The notes beneath the pieces were generated by a model. The model was not told the origin of the DNA and searched no databases. It saw only the letters and a list, made by a program, of their open reading frames with translations. Position numbers and translations under genes: made by a program. From contig CAVSNH010000003.1 of the NCBI GenBank assembly GCA_963729275.1, positions 786,604 through 850,603 on the forward strand: a DNA stretch of 64,000 nucleotides. The letters are read 5' to 3'. Every line of letters begins with the position of its first letter. Within the stretch, counting starts at the first letter, position 1. Of this stretch, positions 41,009 through 49,254 are shown piece by piece. This stretch comes from CAVSNH01 sp963729275 (GTDB lineage Bacteria; Actinomycetota; Acidimicrobiia; Acidimicrobiales; RAAP-2).

Positions 41009-41669
41009 CGAGTCGGTACCCCACCCCACGGACAGTTTCGATGTTCGCACGTCCGAAGGGATGGTCGATCTTCTTGCGCAGATAGCCGACGTACACCTCC
41101 ACGATATTGGGATCTCCTTCGAAGCGCTCACCCCAAACGTGGGAGAGAAGGTCGGACTTGGTCACGACCTCCCCCGCGTATCTCATGAGATAGCGAAGCA
41201 GCGCGAACTCACGTGCCGTCAGTTCGATCTCGTCGCTCCCCCGCCGGCAGCGGTGCTCGGCCGGGTCGAGCACAAGGTCACCGGCGGTGAGGAGCGACGG
41301 CCGCGCCGGACGACCGCGCCGCAGAAGGGCCCGGATATGAGCCATCAGGACGACGAAGGAGAACGGCTTGGTGATGAAGTCGTCCGCGCCGGTATCGAGC
41401 CCCTCCACCTCATCGAACTCGCCTTCTTTGGCCGTGAGCATGATGATCGGTGTCCAGTTCTCCTCCGAACGGAGCAGGTCGCAAATCTTGTAGCCGTTCA
41501 GCCCAGGGAGCAGGATGTCGAGGAGAATCAGGTCATACTCGCTCGATCGGGCGCAGCTGAGACCCTCGGGCCCCGTGGCGGCCACATCGACGGTGAACCC
41601 CTCGGCTCCGAGGCCGCGGATCAACGCATCAGCAAGGTGCTCTTCATCTTCGACGACCAGGATGCGCAT
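40992..41669 (-). CDS. OmpR/PhoB-family response regulator
   Basis: 225 residues. Receiver: MRILVVEDEEHLADALIRGL, phospho-Asp in YDLILLDILLPGLNGYKI, TAKEG and a switch Lys in FITKPFSF. Output: winged helix LTAREFALLRYLMRYAGEVVTKSDLLSHVWG, VEVYVGYLRKKIDHPF, IETVRGVGYRLDAD. This domain binds direct repeats with 11-nt period; four such repeats (TCTCAG-like) lie in the surrounding 6 kb. Its own start region has no such repeat. First gene of RR-HK-apbE-ferredoxin. Confidence 0.95.
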   Translation of the reverse strand: MRILVVEDEEHLADALIRGLGAEGFTVDVAATGPEGLSCARSSEYDLILLDILLPGLNGYKICDLLRSEENWTPIIMLTAKEGEFDEVEGLDTGADDFITKPFSFVVLMAHIRALLRRGRPARPSLLTAGDLVLDPAEHRCRRGSDEIELTAREFALLRYLMRYAGEVVTKSDLLSHVWGERFEGDPNIVEVYVGYLRKKIDHPFGRANIETVRGVGYRLDADVS

Positions 41670-41858
41670 CGGTATGCCTCAGCCCCAGACCTGGCACTGC
41701 ATCCGCACGCCAAACTGCGGCCAGTCAGCGCCCAACCTGATCTGATCGGTTATGCCCGGCTCCCGGCTCGGCAGGTAGGCGCAAGGCGCCATCATGCTCC
41801 GCAATGATCGCCGATCGGAGCTGCGTCCGCCGATCGTGGGGTAGCGGTCACCTAGTAC

Positions 41859-43169
41859 TCATACCGCCGACATGGTGATGAAGTCTCGTGACCACCACGG
41901 CTCGAAGTACCGGTCGGGTTGTCCGACCATAGCGGGGAGGAGGTCGGTGCCGTTCGCCGGCGACGCGTCGGCACCAGGTTGTGCGTCGTAGGACGCGAAA
42001 TTCACCCAGTCGGTGTTGATGTCGAGCTCCACGGCCCGAACCGCACCGGCATCGACCAGCAGGTTGGCCAAGTCAGTGATGTTGAGCGCCGGACCACCGA
42101 CGTAGACGAGGGCGCCATCGGCCGTGACTCCGAGCCCTGAGCGCCAGACGTAGACGGCGTTGCCGAGCGTGAATCCCCACTGGGAGGTGTCGTTGGCGTT
42201 GAGGCCCGGAACCGGCCGGCCCTGGTCGACCAGGAGATCGAGGTTCTGGCGGACCGAGGCAACCTCGGGCGTCATGGTCACGTTCCGTCCCCACTGGCCG
42301 ACCGTTGCCAACCCGTTCTTGTACACGACGAACGACGCCGACCCGTCAACGAGGGGAAGGATGGTCCGTCCGTCTGTGTAGTAGCCGCCGTTGGCCTGGG
42401 ACATGATGAATCCGGCGTTGAACGCCGCCACTAGCCGGGAGGCGTCAGAGGGGAGGATCGGCGCCGTGTGGCTGAAGGTGCCGCCACCGGGGATCTGGCT
42501 GCCCGAGTACAGCGTCGCCCGCAGGAGATCGGTGTCCATCCAGGCCACCCCGACCACCTCACTGGTGTGCACGGCGTCCGGTCGCAGCCGTGTCTCGTAG
42601 ATGGCAGGAAGACCGTCAACCGGACGACCGACCGGGGACCACTGCCCCTCACCAGGAATCGGCGGACTGGCGAACGGGGTGAGCGGCGCCGGTGGTGGCA
42701 GATGGGCCGGCCCGGCGTTCGTCACCTTTGGTGCTGGCTTGGGTCGGACTATGGCTCCGGCCGGGGGCTTGCCACCGACGGGAGGGGGGTGATGCGAGTA
42801 CCACTCGTTCTCGATCCAGTTGACCACCCCGCTGCCGTGATGCTGCCGTGCCCATTCGGCCAAGCGAGAGGAAAGAGAGCTCCCGTAGCCGGGATTGGTG
42901 AGAGCGCTCCCGAGAGAGACCCCGAGCCAGGCCAGCAACATGACGAGCACGAGCGACGTCACCACCAGTACCCGACGGCGTCGGTAGATGCGTCGGGACG
43001 CCTTCCTCGCGGGCCGAACGGTGCGGGCGCCCCCACGGATGTCGTCGCTCGATGTGCGCTTACGGGGAGCTTCGGTGGTTGTCAGACCCTCCCCCAACCG
43101 TCGGCGGACATCGGAGTGAATGCATCTGATCTGAAAGTCGGGGACGCAGCAACAGTCCGCAGACAGCAC
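41859..43169 (-). CDS. Phosphodiester glycosidase (NAGPA-domain) membrane-anchored protein
   Basis: Up to 436 residues. A basic cytosolic segment and one helix (VLVVTSLVLVMLLAWLGVSL) are followed by a Pro-rich linker and an NAGPA/DUF2233 domain: HTAPILPSDASRLVAAFNAGF, NGGYYTDGRTILPLVDG, and NLLVDAGAVRAVELDINTD with acidic residues. Such domains cleave phosphodiester-linked sugars or act on wall glycopolymers outside the membrane. Start uncertain: GTG 43169 gives a Cys-rich leader (CCC), and a GGGGGAGGG just before a CTG codon suggests a later start near 43083. An 11-nt direct repeat lies about 60 bases upstream. Confidence 0.82.
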   Translation of the reverse strand: MLSADCCCVPDFQIRCIHSDVRRRLGEGLTTTEAPRKRTSSDDIRGGARTVRPARKASRRIYRRRRVLVVTSLVLVMLLAWLGVSLGSALTNPGYGSSLSSRLAEWARQHHGSGVVNWIENEWYSHHPPPVGGKPPAGAIVRPKPAPKVTNAGPAHLPPPAPLTPFASPPIPGEGQWSPVGRPVDGLPAIYETRLRPDAVHTSEVVGVAWMDTDLLRATLYSGSQIPGGGTFSHTAPILPSDASRLVAAFNAGFIMSQANGGYYTDGRTILPLVDGSASFVVYKNGLATVGQWGRNVTMTPEVASVRQNLDLLVDQGRPVPGLNANDTSQWGFTLGNAVYVWRSGLGVTADGALVYVGGPALNITDLANLLVDAGAVRAVELDINTDWVNFASYDAQPGADASPANGTDLLPAMVGQPDRYFEPWWSRDFITMSAV

Positions 43170-43231
43170 GAGACACGTTGTCGACGGTACTGGTGTTGCT
43201 CAGGAAAGCTGCGTCAGATTCTGTCTCGATC

Positions 43232-43247
43232 CTCAGGCTCTTCTCAG
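43232..43247. promoter_or_regulatory. CTCAG direct repeat upstream of the NAGPA-domain gene
   Basis: CTCAGG at 43232 and CTCAGC at 43243, 11 bases apart; about 60 bases before the gene start at 43169 on the minus strand. Matches the pattern of the other three sites. Confidence 0.5.
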
Positions 43248-43360
43248 CTTCCGATGCCCGCCTCGGTTACCAGCATGGAGTTTCGGCGCATGGCGTTGTC
43301 GGTGCTGTGCTCGGGCACAGTCGGACCCGGCGATCGAACGCAGCCGGGGTGGGCGGAAGC

Positions 43361-43864
43361 TCAGGACGAGCCGGCCTCACTCGACACTGCTCGGAGCGGC
43401 TGCGTCCGACCGATCGGCGCTACCCGCACGAGCGAGTTGTAGGTCACGAGGGCGATGGCGACGTGCATCGACATGAGCACGGCCACGGCTTGCCCGCTCG
43501 AGCCATTGTCCAGGATGTAGAGGTCGGGCAGGAACAGCACCAGCGTCACCAGGATGGCGAGGCGGAAGAACAGCCACCGAGGAGCGGAGCTGATGCGGGT
43601 CACGATCGGCCAGGCCACGCAGGCCACGATCACTCCGATAATCGTGAGCCTCGCATAGTCGGAGAAGCGAAAGTGCACGTAGCCTTTGGTCGACGGGAAG
43701 AGATGGGTCCCGATGGCCACCAGGATGGCGTCGACGGCCAACGACCCGACCAGGGAGAGGACCGAGGCCAGCAGCACACGGACGGGCGACGGCTGGCGAT
43801 GCCGGGGATCGAAGTCGACTTTCAGGAGGTCGAGCGAGCGGTCGAGGAAGGTCACCTGCGGCAT
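43361..43864 (-). CDS. DUF6069-type four-helix membrane protein
   Basis: 167 residues from ATG 43864 (GAGG upstream); the frame starts earlier, but MPQVTFLDRSLDLLKVDF is the natural start. Four helices: VRVLLASVLSLVGSLAVDAILVAI, LTIIGVIVACVAWPIVT, LFFRLAILVTLVLFLPDLYIL and AVLMSMHVAIALVTYNSLV. This resembles the DUF6069 group. No function is known. It is divergent from the cytochrome operon at 44114 and has a TCTCAG direct repeat about 100 bases upstream. Confidence 0.7.
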   Translation of the reverse strand: MPQVTFLDRSLDLLKVDFDPRHRQPSPVRVLLASVLSLVGSLAVDAILVAIGTHLFPSTKGYVHFRFSDYARLTIIGVIVACVAWPIVTRISSAPRWLFFRLAILVTLVLFLPDLYILDNGSSGQAVAVLMSMHVAIALVTYNSLVRVAPIGRTQPLRAVSSEAGSS

Positions 43865-43960
43865 TGCGTCCTCTCGGCTGGGGTTGGCGGTTGACCTGCG
43901 GCCGAACGGCAACGGGCAAGAGCAAAATTATCGCCCGGCGTAGGGATCGGCGGGCGCGGC

Positions 43961-43977
43961 TCTCAGGTTGCTCTCAG
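43961..43977. promoter_or_regulatory. TCTCAG direct repeat in the divergent promoter region
   Basis: TCTCAGG at 43961 and TCTCAG at 43972, 11-nt period. Placed about 100 bases before the DUF6069 start and 137 before the cytochrome operon. Confidence 0.55.
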
Positions 43978-44080
43978 CTCGCCTCTGCGGCAGATCTTCC
44001 TGTTGAGAGACGCTGCCAGCACCGTCGAAGCTCCCCGTGTCGAGTCGATGAGTGCCTTGCTCCTGATTCGAACGGTTCGT

Positions 44081-44097
44081 TCTTAGCCGTCTCTTAG
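44081..44097. promoter_or_regulatory. TCTTAG direct repeat before the cytochrome operon
   Basis: TCTTAG at 44081 and 44092, 11-nt period, only 17 bases before the first codon at 44114. A regulator bound here would touch RNA polymerase directly; the message is probably leaderless or nearly so. Confidence 0.55.
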
Positions 44098-44113
44098 TCG
44101 GAACCGTCATCAT

Positions 44114-44491
44114 GTGAACATGAGCCAAGCACTCGAAGGCGGAGCGGGCGCCTCCAATCGACTGATTGCGGGGCGAGATCGCGCGCTGCGCAATGTCCGT
44201 CGATTGACGGCGTGGATTGTCGCGTCGGCGACGGTCGCAACCGGAGGCCTGATCGGTTTGGCCGCGCACGAGACCACCTTGCATTCGAAGACGGTATCCA
44301 ACTCCGGACAGAGCCAACCTGCGCCAACCTCCTCGGGGACTGGAGGAACAGGTGGATCGCAGGCCGGCGGATCATCAGGTGGCGCTGTCTCCGGAGCATC
44401 CGGGGCTAGCGGATCAACGCCCGAGTCCGGGAGCGGCTCGGTGCCGGCGCCATCTTCCGGGCCCGCGCTGGGAGTGACCGGTCAGACGTGA
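44114..44491 (+). CDS. One-helix protein with Gly/Ser-rich extracytosolic tail
   Basis: 125 residues from GTG 44114 (ATG 44120 also in frame). A basic N-terminus precedes one helix (AWIVASATVATGGLIGLAA) and a low-complexity tail of Ser, Gly, Thr, Ala and Pro. The tail includes SGASGAS, which fits the core of ApbE flavinylation sites ([DS]GA[TS]), but there is no FMN_bind domain. It is the first gene of an operon with a ferric-reductase-like cytochrome and a NuoF-like protein. Roles could be a tethered flavin carrier or a simple spacer; both are speculative. Confidence 0.7.
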   Translation: MNMSQALEGGAGASNRLIAGRDRALRNVRRLTAWIVASATVATGGLIGLAAHETTLHSKTVSNSGQSQPAPTSSGTGGTGGSQAGGSSGGAVSGASGASGSTPESGSGSVPAPSSGPALGVTGQT

Positions 44492-44572
44492 GGGCAGACG
44501 GAGTCCACCACGGCCGACCTCATCGGCGAGATGGCGGTGGTCGGCGCCGACCGGCCCGCGGCTGAGGGCGGC

Positions 44573-45238
44573 ATGCTGGCGAACACCTCTCCCGTCCTGT
44601 GGTTCACCACTCGAGCCACCGGTACCGTCGCCATTGTCCTGCTGACGGGATCCGTCCTCCTCGGGATCCTGACCACCACCAGGGCTTCAGGTCCGGGGAT
44701 GCCTCGATTTGCCATCACCGAGCTGCATCGACGCCTGGCCCTCATCGCCCTGGGCGTCCTCGTCATCCACATCCTCACGGCCGTCGCCGACACCTACGTA
44801 CCGATCGGATGGATTGCCGTCGTGGTTCCGTTCGTGTCCTCCTACCAGCCACTCTGGATCGGGCTCGGGAGCGTGGCCTTCGACTTGGTGCTGGTCGTGA
44901 TGATCTCCAGCCTGTTGCGTCGACAGTTGGGTGCCCGCATCTTCCGCGGCGTCCACTGGCTCGTGTACCTCTGTTGGCCCATCGCCATTGCCCATGGGAT
45001 TGGCGCCGGGACCGACCTGCACGAGACCTGGATGCAAATCCTCGTGGGCTCGTGCATCGGATCGGTGCTTATTGCCGTGGCCTGGCGGCTCTGGGCCGAT
45101 CCCTCTCAGGGCGGTACCTATCGCACCGCCGCGCCACGACCCAGCCTGTGGGCCAGCATCACGGGCCGAGCCCCGCGGCCCTCTACGCCACCTCCGCGAT
45201 CGTTCGAGCGGTCGTCCTCAACTCGAGGTGAGCGGTGA
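44573..45238 (+). CDS. Ferric-reductase-like b-type cytochrome membrane protein
   Basis: 221 residues from ATG 44573 (GAGGGCGGC before it; ATG 44531 is an alternative). Six helices with paired His: ELHRRLALIALGVLVIHILTAVADTY and FRGVHWLVYLCWPIAIAHGIGAGTDLHE, the arrangement of the ferric reductase-like/YedZ transmembrane family binding two b hemes. It can carry electrons across the membrane. Its TGA overlaps the GTG of the NuoF-like gene (GTGA), so they are coupled. There is no cytosolic FAD/NAD domain; the NuoF-like neighbour presumably provides that. Confidence 0.87.
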   Translation: MLANTSPVLWFTTRATGTVAIVLLTGSVLLGILTTTRASGPGMPRFAITELHRRLALIALGVLVIHILTAVADTYVPIGWIAVVVPFVSSYQPLWIGLGSVAFDLVLVVMISSLLRRQLGARIFRGVHWLVYLCWPIAIAHGIGAGTDLHETWMQILVGSCIGSVLIAVAWRLWADPSQGGTYRTAAPRPSLWASITGRAPRPSTPPPRSFERSSSTRGER

Positions 45239-46515
45239 CGACGCTGATCAACCCCCCACTCACGAGCCGCCTTCTGACCGGCATCGACGGAACGAATCGA
45301 GGGGTGGACCTTGAGTCGCATGTGGCGCTTCACGGTCCGCTCCCGGTGCCGCCTCGGCGCGACGACTCGTGGTCGGAAGGCTTCATCGACATGGTCGCGG
45401 CCTCCGGCCTTATCGGCCGGGGGGGAGCCGGATTCCCGACCGCCGAGAAGCTCAGATGGATACGGACGCAGCGGCGAAGACCCGTCGTGGCCGTGAACGC
45501 CATGGAAGGGGAGCCGGCCAGCCACAAGGACGAGGCGCTCGCCAGCCTCGTGCCCCATCTCGTGCTCGATGGGGCATCGGCCGTGGCCCGCTGCATCGAC
45601 GCCCGGGCTATCTCCGTGTGCGTGCCCGATCGGTCCGATCGGGCCGCCCAGTCGTTCGAGCACGCCATTCGAGAGCGGGAAGGCTGGGGGATCGATCCCG
45701 TGCCCATCGCCGTCCTCCGACCGCCTGGACGTTTCATCACCGGTGAGGAATCTGCCCTGACCAGCTGGCTGGACAGGGGAGATCCGCTTCCCCGGTTCCG
45801 ATCCGATCGCCCCTCGATCCTCGGGGTCGGGGGGCGCCCATGCCTGGTGGACAACGCGGAGACCCTCGCCCACCTCGCTCTCATCGTTCGCCACGGCGCC
45901 GAGTCATTTCGAACCGCGGGCACTCCGGATGCCCCGGGGACGACGCTGATCACGATCTCGGGAGCAGTGGGTCGAGGCGGTGTCTACGAGGTCCCGTTCG
46001 GCCTGCCAATCTCGTCGATCCTGGCCATGGCCGGGGCGCCCAACCGGCCCGCCGGCGTGCTTCTCGGCGGCTTCGGGGGGACGTGGCTCTCGCCCGGGCG
46101 CCTCGACACCCTGTTCGAGCCGGTGAGCCTGCGCGTTCATGGGGCGACAGTGGGAGCTGGCGTCCTGGTCGTGCTGCCACCGCAATCCTGCGGACTATTG
46201 GAGACGGCACGGATCGCGTCCTGGATGGCAAGCGAAAGCGCAGGACAATGCGGTCCTTGCGCATTCGGCCTGCCCGCCGTGGCCGATGACATAAGCCTCC
46301 TGGCCAGCGGGAGGGCGGACGCCGCTGACCTGCGCCGCCTCGAGGAGCGCCTGAACTCCGTCGATGGCCGTGGGGCCTGTCGGCACCCCGACGGCGTCGT
46401 CCGCATGGTCAGGTCGGCTCTCTCGACGTTCAGCGAAGACGTGGATCGTCATCTCCGCGCCGACCCGTGCGCCGGTGCGCGCATGTCGAGCGTGATGCAA
46501 CTGACGCGTTACTGA
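45235..46515 (+). CDS. NuoF-like NADH-oxidising flavo-iron-sulfur protein
   Basis: 426 residues from GTG 45235. The FMN/NAD-binding domain has GLIGRGGAGFPTAEKLRW and NAMEGEPASHKDEAL (NuoF: NxDEGEPG, here MEGEPA). FITGEESAL follows, then an SLBB domain (TLITISGAVGRGGVYEVPFG) and the 4Fe-4S site ESAGQCGPCAFGLPAV with a fourth Cys in GRGACRHPDG. It should oxidise NADH and pass electrons to ferredoxin or to the membrane cytochrome. NuoE and NuoG are absent, so this is not a Complex I. Change of the conserved DEGEPG motif to MEGEPA is unusual. Confidence 0.9.
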   Translation: MTTLINPPLTSRLLTGIDGTNRGVDLESHVALHGPLPVPPRRDDSWSEGFIDMVAASGLIGRGGAGFPTAEKLRWIRTQRRRPVVAVNAMEGEPASHKDEALASLVPHLVLDGASAVARCIDARAISVCVPDRSDRAAQSFEHAIREREGWGIDPVPIAVLRPPGRFITGEESALTSWLDRGDPLPRFRSDRPSILGVGGRPCLVDNAETLAHLALIVRHGAESFRTAGTPDAPGTTLITISGAVGRGGVYEVPFGLPISSILAMAGAPNRPAGVLLGGFGGTWLSPGRLDTLFEPVSLRVHGATVGAGVLVVLPPQSCGLLETARIASWMASESAGQCGPCAFGLPAVADDISLLASGRADAADLRRLEERLNSVDGRGACRHPDGVVRMVRSALSTFSEDVDRHLRADPCAGARMSSVMQLTRY

Positions 46516-46697
46516 GGAAGGACGGGCTAGCAGGGCACGGCGGCAACACATCGGGAGTGCTCTCCCGCGATGGCCGCGAATGCAATGATCGTCACAGAAA
46601 GGACCCGGTCGTTCAATCCGTTCGGCCGACCCACCCGTAATTCGAAAAGATAGATGCTTCCCACGAGCAGCATCAGCCAAAAGCCGGGAGGTGTGAC

Positions 46698-47289
46698 ATG
46701 ACCACCGCAGCATCGACTACGGGGCCCAGCAGCCGACGAGCGCTCCGTGGGGTGGCTGCCGGTGCGGCCCTGATTGCCCGTTGGCGTGCTGGCCGCGGCC
46801 TGCAGCATCGGGTCGAGCTCCGGCACCACCACGACCACCACTTCTGCCTCCACGTCCACCACCCGTACAACGAGTGCCTCTTCCGCTGGTGCCACTGTAC
46901 GGACGGCGGATGTCCCGGGGGTTGGTACGGTGCTCGTGAATGCTTCCGGTCACACGCTCTATCTGTTCACGACGGACAAGCAGTCCACCTCGACGTGCAT
47001 GGGTGCATGCCTGGCCGCCTGGCCGGGGCTGACGGCCACTGGCCAGCCCACCGGCGGTGCCGGCGTGACCTCCTCACTGCTTGGGACGGTTCGCGATACC
47101 AACGGCACCGTCCAGGTGACCTATAACAAGTGGCCGCTCTACACCTTCGTGGGTGATTCCGCCGCTGGCGAGGCGAAGGGCCAAGGAGCGAAGACCTTCG
47201 GCGGCATTTGGTGGGTCGTCGACGTGCACGGGACAGCCGTGACGACCACCGCGTCATCGTCGGCGCCGGCCGGCGGCGGTGGCTACTGA
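46698..47289 (+). pseudogene. Lipoprotein_15 (secreted repeat) protein with N-terminal frameshift
   Basis: GGGAGGTGTGAC precedes ATG 46698. The frame gives MTTAASTTGPSSRRALRGVA and then one extra C near 46777 throws it off; the next frame gives VGVLAAACSIGSSSG (a lipobox, LAAC-type) and two Lipoprotein_15 repeats: GTVLVNASGHTLYLFTTDKQ, then CMGACLAAWPGL, and YNKWPLYTFVGDSAAGEAKG, then FGGIWWVV. Members are exported, often found next to electron-transfer genes. Without the extra C the product would be an intact lipoprotein of about 196 residues. A TTG at 46774 could allow a shorter version. Confidence 0.75.
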
Positions 47290-47530
47290 TCACCGTAACG
47301 AGGACGACGGCACCTAAAGGACCCATCTACTCGTTTGGCGGTCTGTCCAGGAACGACCAGGGAGGCTCGTACCTGTTGGACGGACGGCACACCTCATGAC
47401 GACCTCCGACATGGCCTTTTTCACCCTGAGCCTGGACGGCGAACCCGCAGATCCAGGAACACCACGGCGGTCTGACCGGGCTCGTCACAACTTAGACACC
47501 GACGTAAGGGCTCGCGGGGCGGCTTTCGGA
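47290..47530. other. Convergent spacer, no gene seen
   Basis: A short plus-strand frame from ATG 47396 lacks support. No clear terminator hairpin. Confidence 0.35.
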
Positions 47531-48846
47531 CTAACGGCTCGATGCCGGCTCCAGGCGCGAGCCCACAGGTAAATCGGTTACCGGCGTCCAGGTCAGTCCG
47601 GTGTCACTTGTCTTCAGGAGCTGGACTGATTCATTTCCACTTTCACCCACGAAGCCGACGACCGGACTGGCGAAAACAACCGGATACAACTCCTCGTCGC
47701 TTCCCGCCTGCGTCGCATAGACCGGCGACCACTCTTTCTCGTATATGGTTGTTCGCCACAGGGTGCCACCGCCGACGACGTACCAGATCGCGCCCCTGCC
47801 GTTGGTCGCGGTGGCTCCGGACCAGTTGTACCGCGGAGAGATGGTGGCCCTCCAACGGTCGGTATCCATGTCGTTCCGTTGTCACGAGAGATGGCGAATT
47901 TGACCTTGGAAGCCTCCCCGCCACTGCCGACAGGGCAGATGCCGACGAGCTGGCCTCCCGTCGGTGGTCCTTGTATTGCCCAGCAGGCCGTGCTGACCGA
48001 GGTGACCCGACCACTGGGGTCGATTCGGTACTGGTGGCCCGGCACCGACACGAAGAGAAAGGAGCCAGCGGCAGTCAGTGCTGCGTCGGTCGGGTCGCCA
48101 CCGCCAGTTGAGAAAGTACGCAGTGAGCGCACCCACTCTGGGGTCGTCATCGACCACCGATACAAGTCCACTTGCGAGCAACTCAGGGGAAAACTCGGGC
48201 AATGGCTGACAAGAGCCCATGCGCTGTTGCCGAGGGTCGCAAAGCTGACGACAGGACCACTGGTATTGGCCAGGCTCCACGTTGATCCGCCGTCATCGGT
48301 GGTCCACAGCTCCCCAACTTGTGTATAGAAGCCACGCCGGGCGTTGAGAAAGCGAACCTCAGTCCGTCCCCCCAACGCCATCCAAGTCGTGCCTGAGAAA
48401 GAAACGGAACCGATGTCAGGGCCTGTGATCACTCGCCAAGTACGACCCCCATTCGTCGTCCGCACAATCGCCGGGCGGTACTGGTAGCAGAAGCTGCCGC
48501 AGCCGATCGCAATCCAACCCTCCTGGGAGTTCAGGAAGTAGATGGGTGTCGGACTTGCGCCGCGACTGAACGGAATGGAGCCTGCGTTCACTCCATTGAC
48601 CGGTGGAGCACTCCTCCTCGTCCCGTTGTCCGAACGAGGCGATGACCCCGTCTTGCCATTTCCTCTGACCGTCTCGGCGGCGATGGTCAGTGTCGTTGCC
48701 ACGATCACGGCAAGCACTAGACCGGCGACCAGCCAACGCCTTCTCCGGCGTCGACGCGCCTCTTGGATGATGAGTTCTTCGTCGAAGGGCCGCCGGCGAT
48801 TTGGCGCCGAAGGAGCGTCGGTTCGACAAGGCGTCGCCACCGTCAC
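47531..48846 (-). pseudogene. BNR/YCF48-like exported beta-propeller protein, frameshifted
   Basis: From GTG 48846: a basic tail (RRRRRRWLVAGLVLAVIVATTLTI) forms a signal-anchor, followed by repeats of the BNR kind: SQEGWIAIGCGSFC, IVRTTNGGRTWRVITGP, LWTTDDGGSTWSLANT, FAISRDNGTTW. Near 47850-47880 the frame breaks; the next frame continues YNWSGATATNGRGAIWYVVGG, LLKTSDTGLTWTPVTDLPV and ends at 47531. The whole would be about 435 residues. It is divergent from a GntR gene across a perfect palindrome, hence probably repressed by it. Confidence 0.72.
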
Positions 48847-48851
48847 GGAAA

Positions 48852-48872
48852 GATACTATCCCATATAGTATC
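48852..48872. promoter_or_regulatory. GntR/YtrA-type operator
   Basis: GATACTAT, CCCAT, ATAGTATC: perfect 8-bp arms. It lies 5 bases from the GTG of the BNR-like gene and 8 from the ATG of the GntR gene, so both transcripts start near it. Confidence 0.75.
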
Positions 48873-48880
48873 ATTTGTCC

Positions 48881-49222
48881 ATGAGCGCCGGAGTCGACGA
48901 CGATTCGGTCCCGCTCTATTTGAAGGTGGCAGCTGAGTTGCGCCGCGACATCGCCGATGGGCAGGTCGGGCCGGGACATCGGTTGCCGCCTGCCCGTGAT
49001 CTGGCGGCGGTGGCTGGGGTAAATCAGAACACCATGTTCAAAGCACTTCGACTCTTGCGCGACGAGGGGATCCTGGAGTTTCAGCGGGGGCGAGGCATCT
49101 CCGTTATCGGAACCCCCGAGCGCGGGGCGTTGACGCAGCGAATACGAGAGTTGATGGACTACGCCCGAGGTCAGGGCTACCAACGGGCGGAAGTCATCGA
49201 CATGATCGAAACCCTTCCGTAA
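48881..49222 (+). CDS. GntR-family regulator, YtrA subfamily
   Basis: 113 residues from ATG 48881. The winged helix is standard: PLYLKVAAELRRDIADGQVGPGHRLPPARDLAAVAGVNQNTMFKALRLLRDEGILEFQRGRGISV. The rest is short (RIRELMDYARGQGYQRAEVIDMIETL), as in YtrA-type repressors, which control ABC transporters or membrane proteins. The perfect palindrome just upstream is its probable site, for itself and the divergent BNR-like gene. The IS copy B starts 32 bases after its stop. Confidence 0.9.
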   Translation: MSAGVDDDSVPLYLKVAAELRRDIADGQVGPGHRLPPARDLAAVAGVNQNTMFKALRLLRDEGILEFQRGRGISVIGTPERGALTQRIRELMDYARGQGYQRAEVIDMIETLP

Positions 49223-49254
49223 TCCGACGCGCCGTTGTTCGGCCCAAGTGATCC

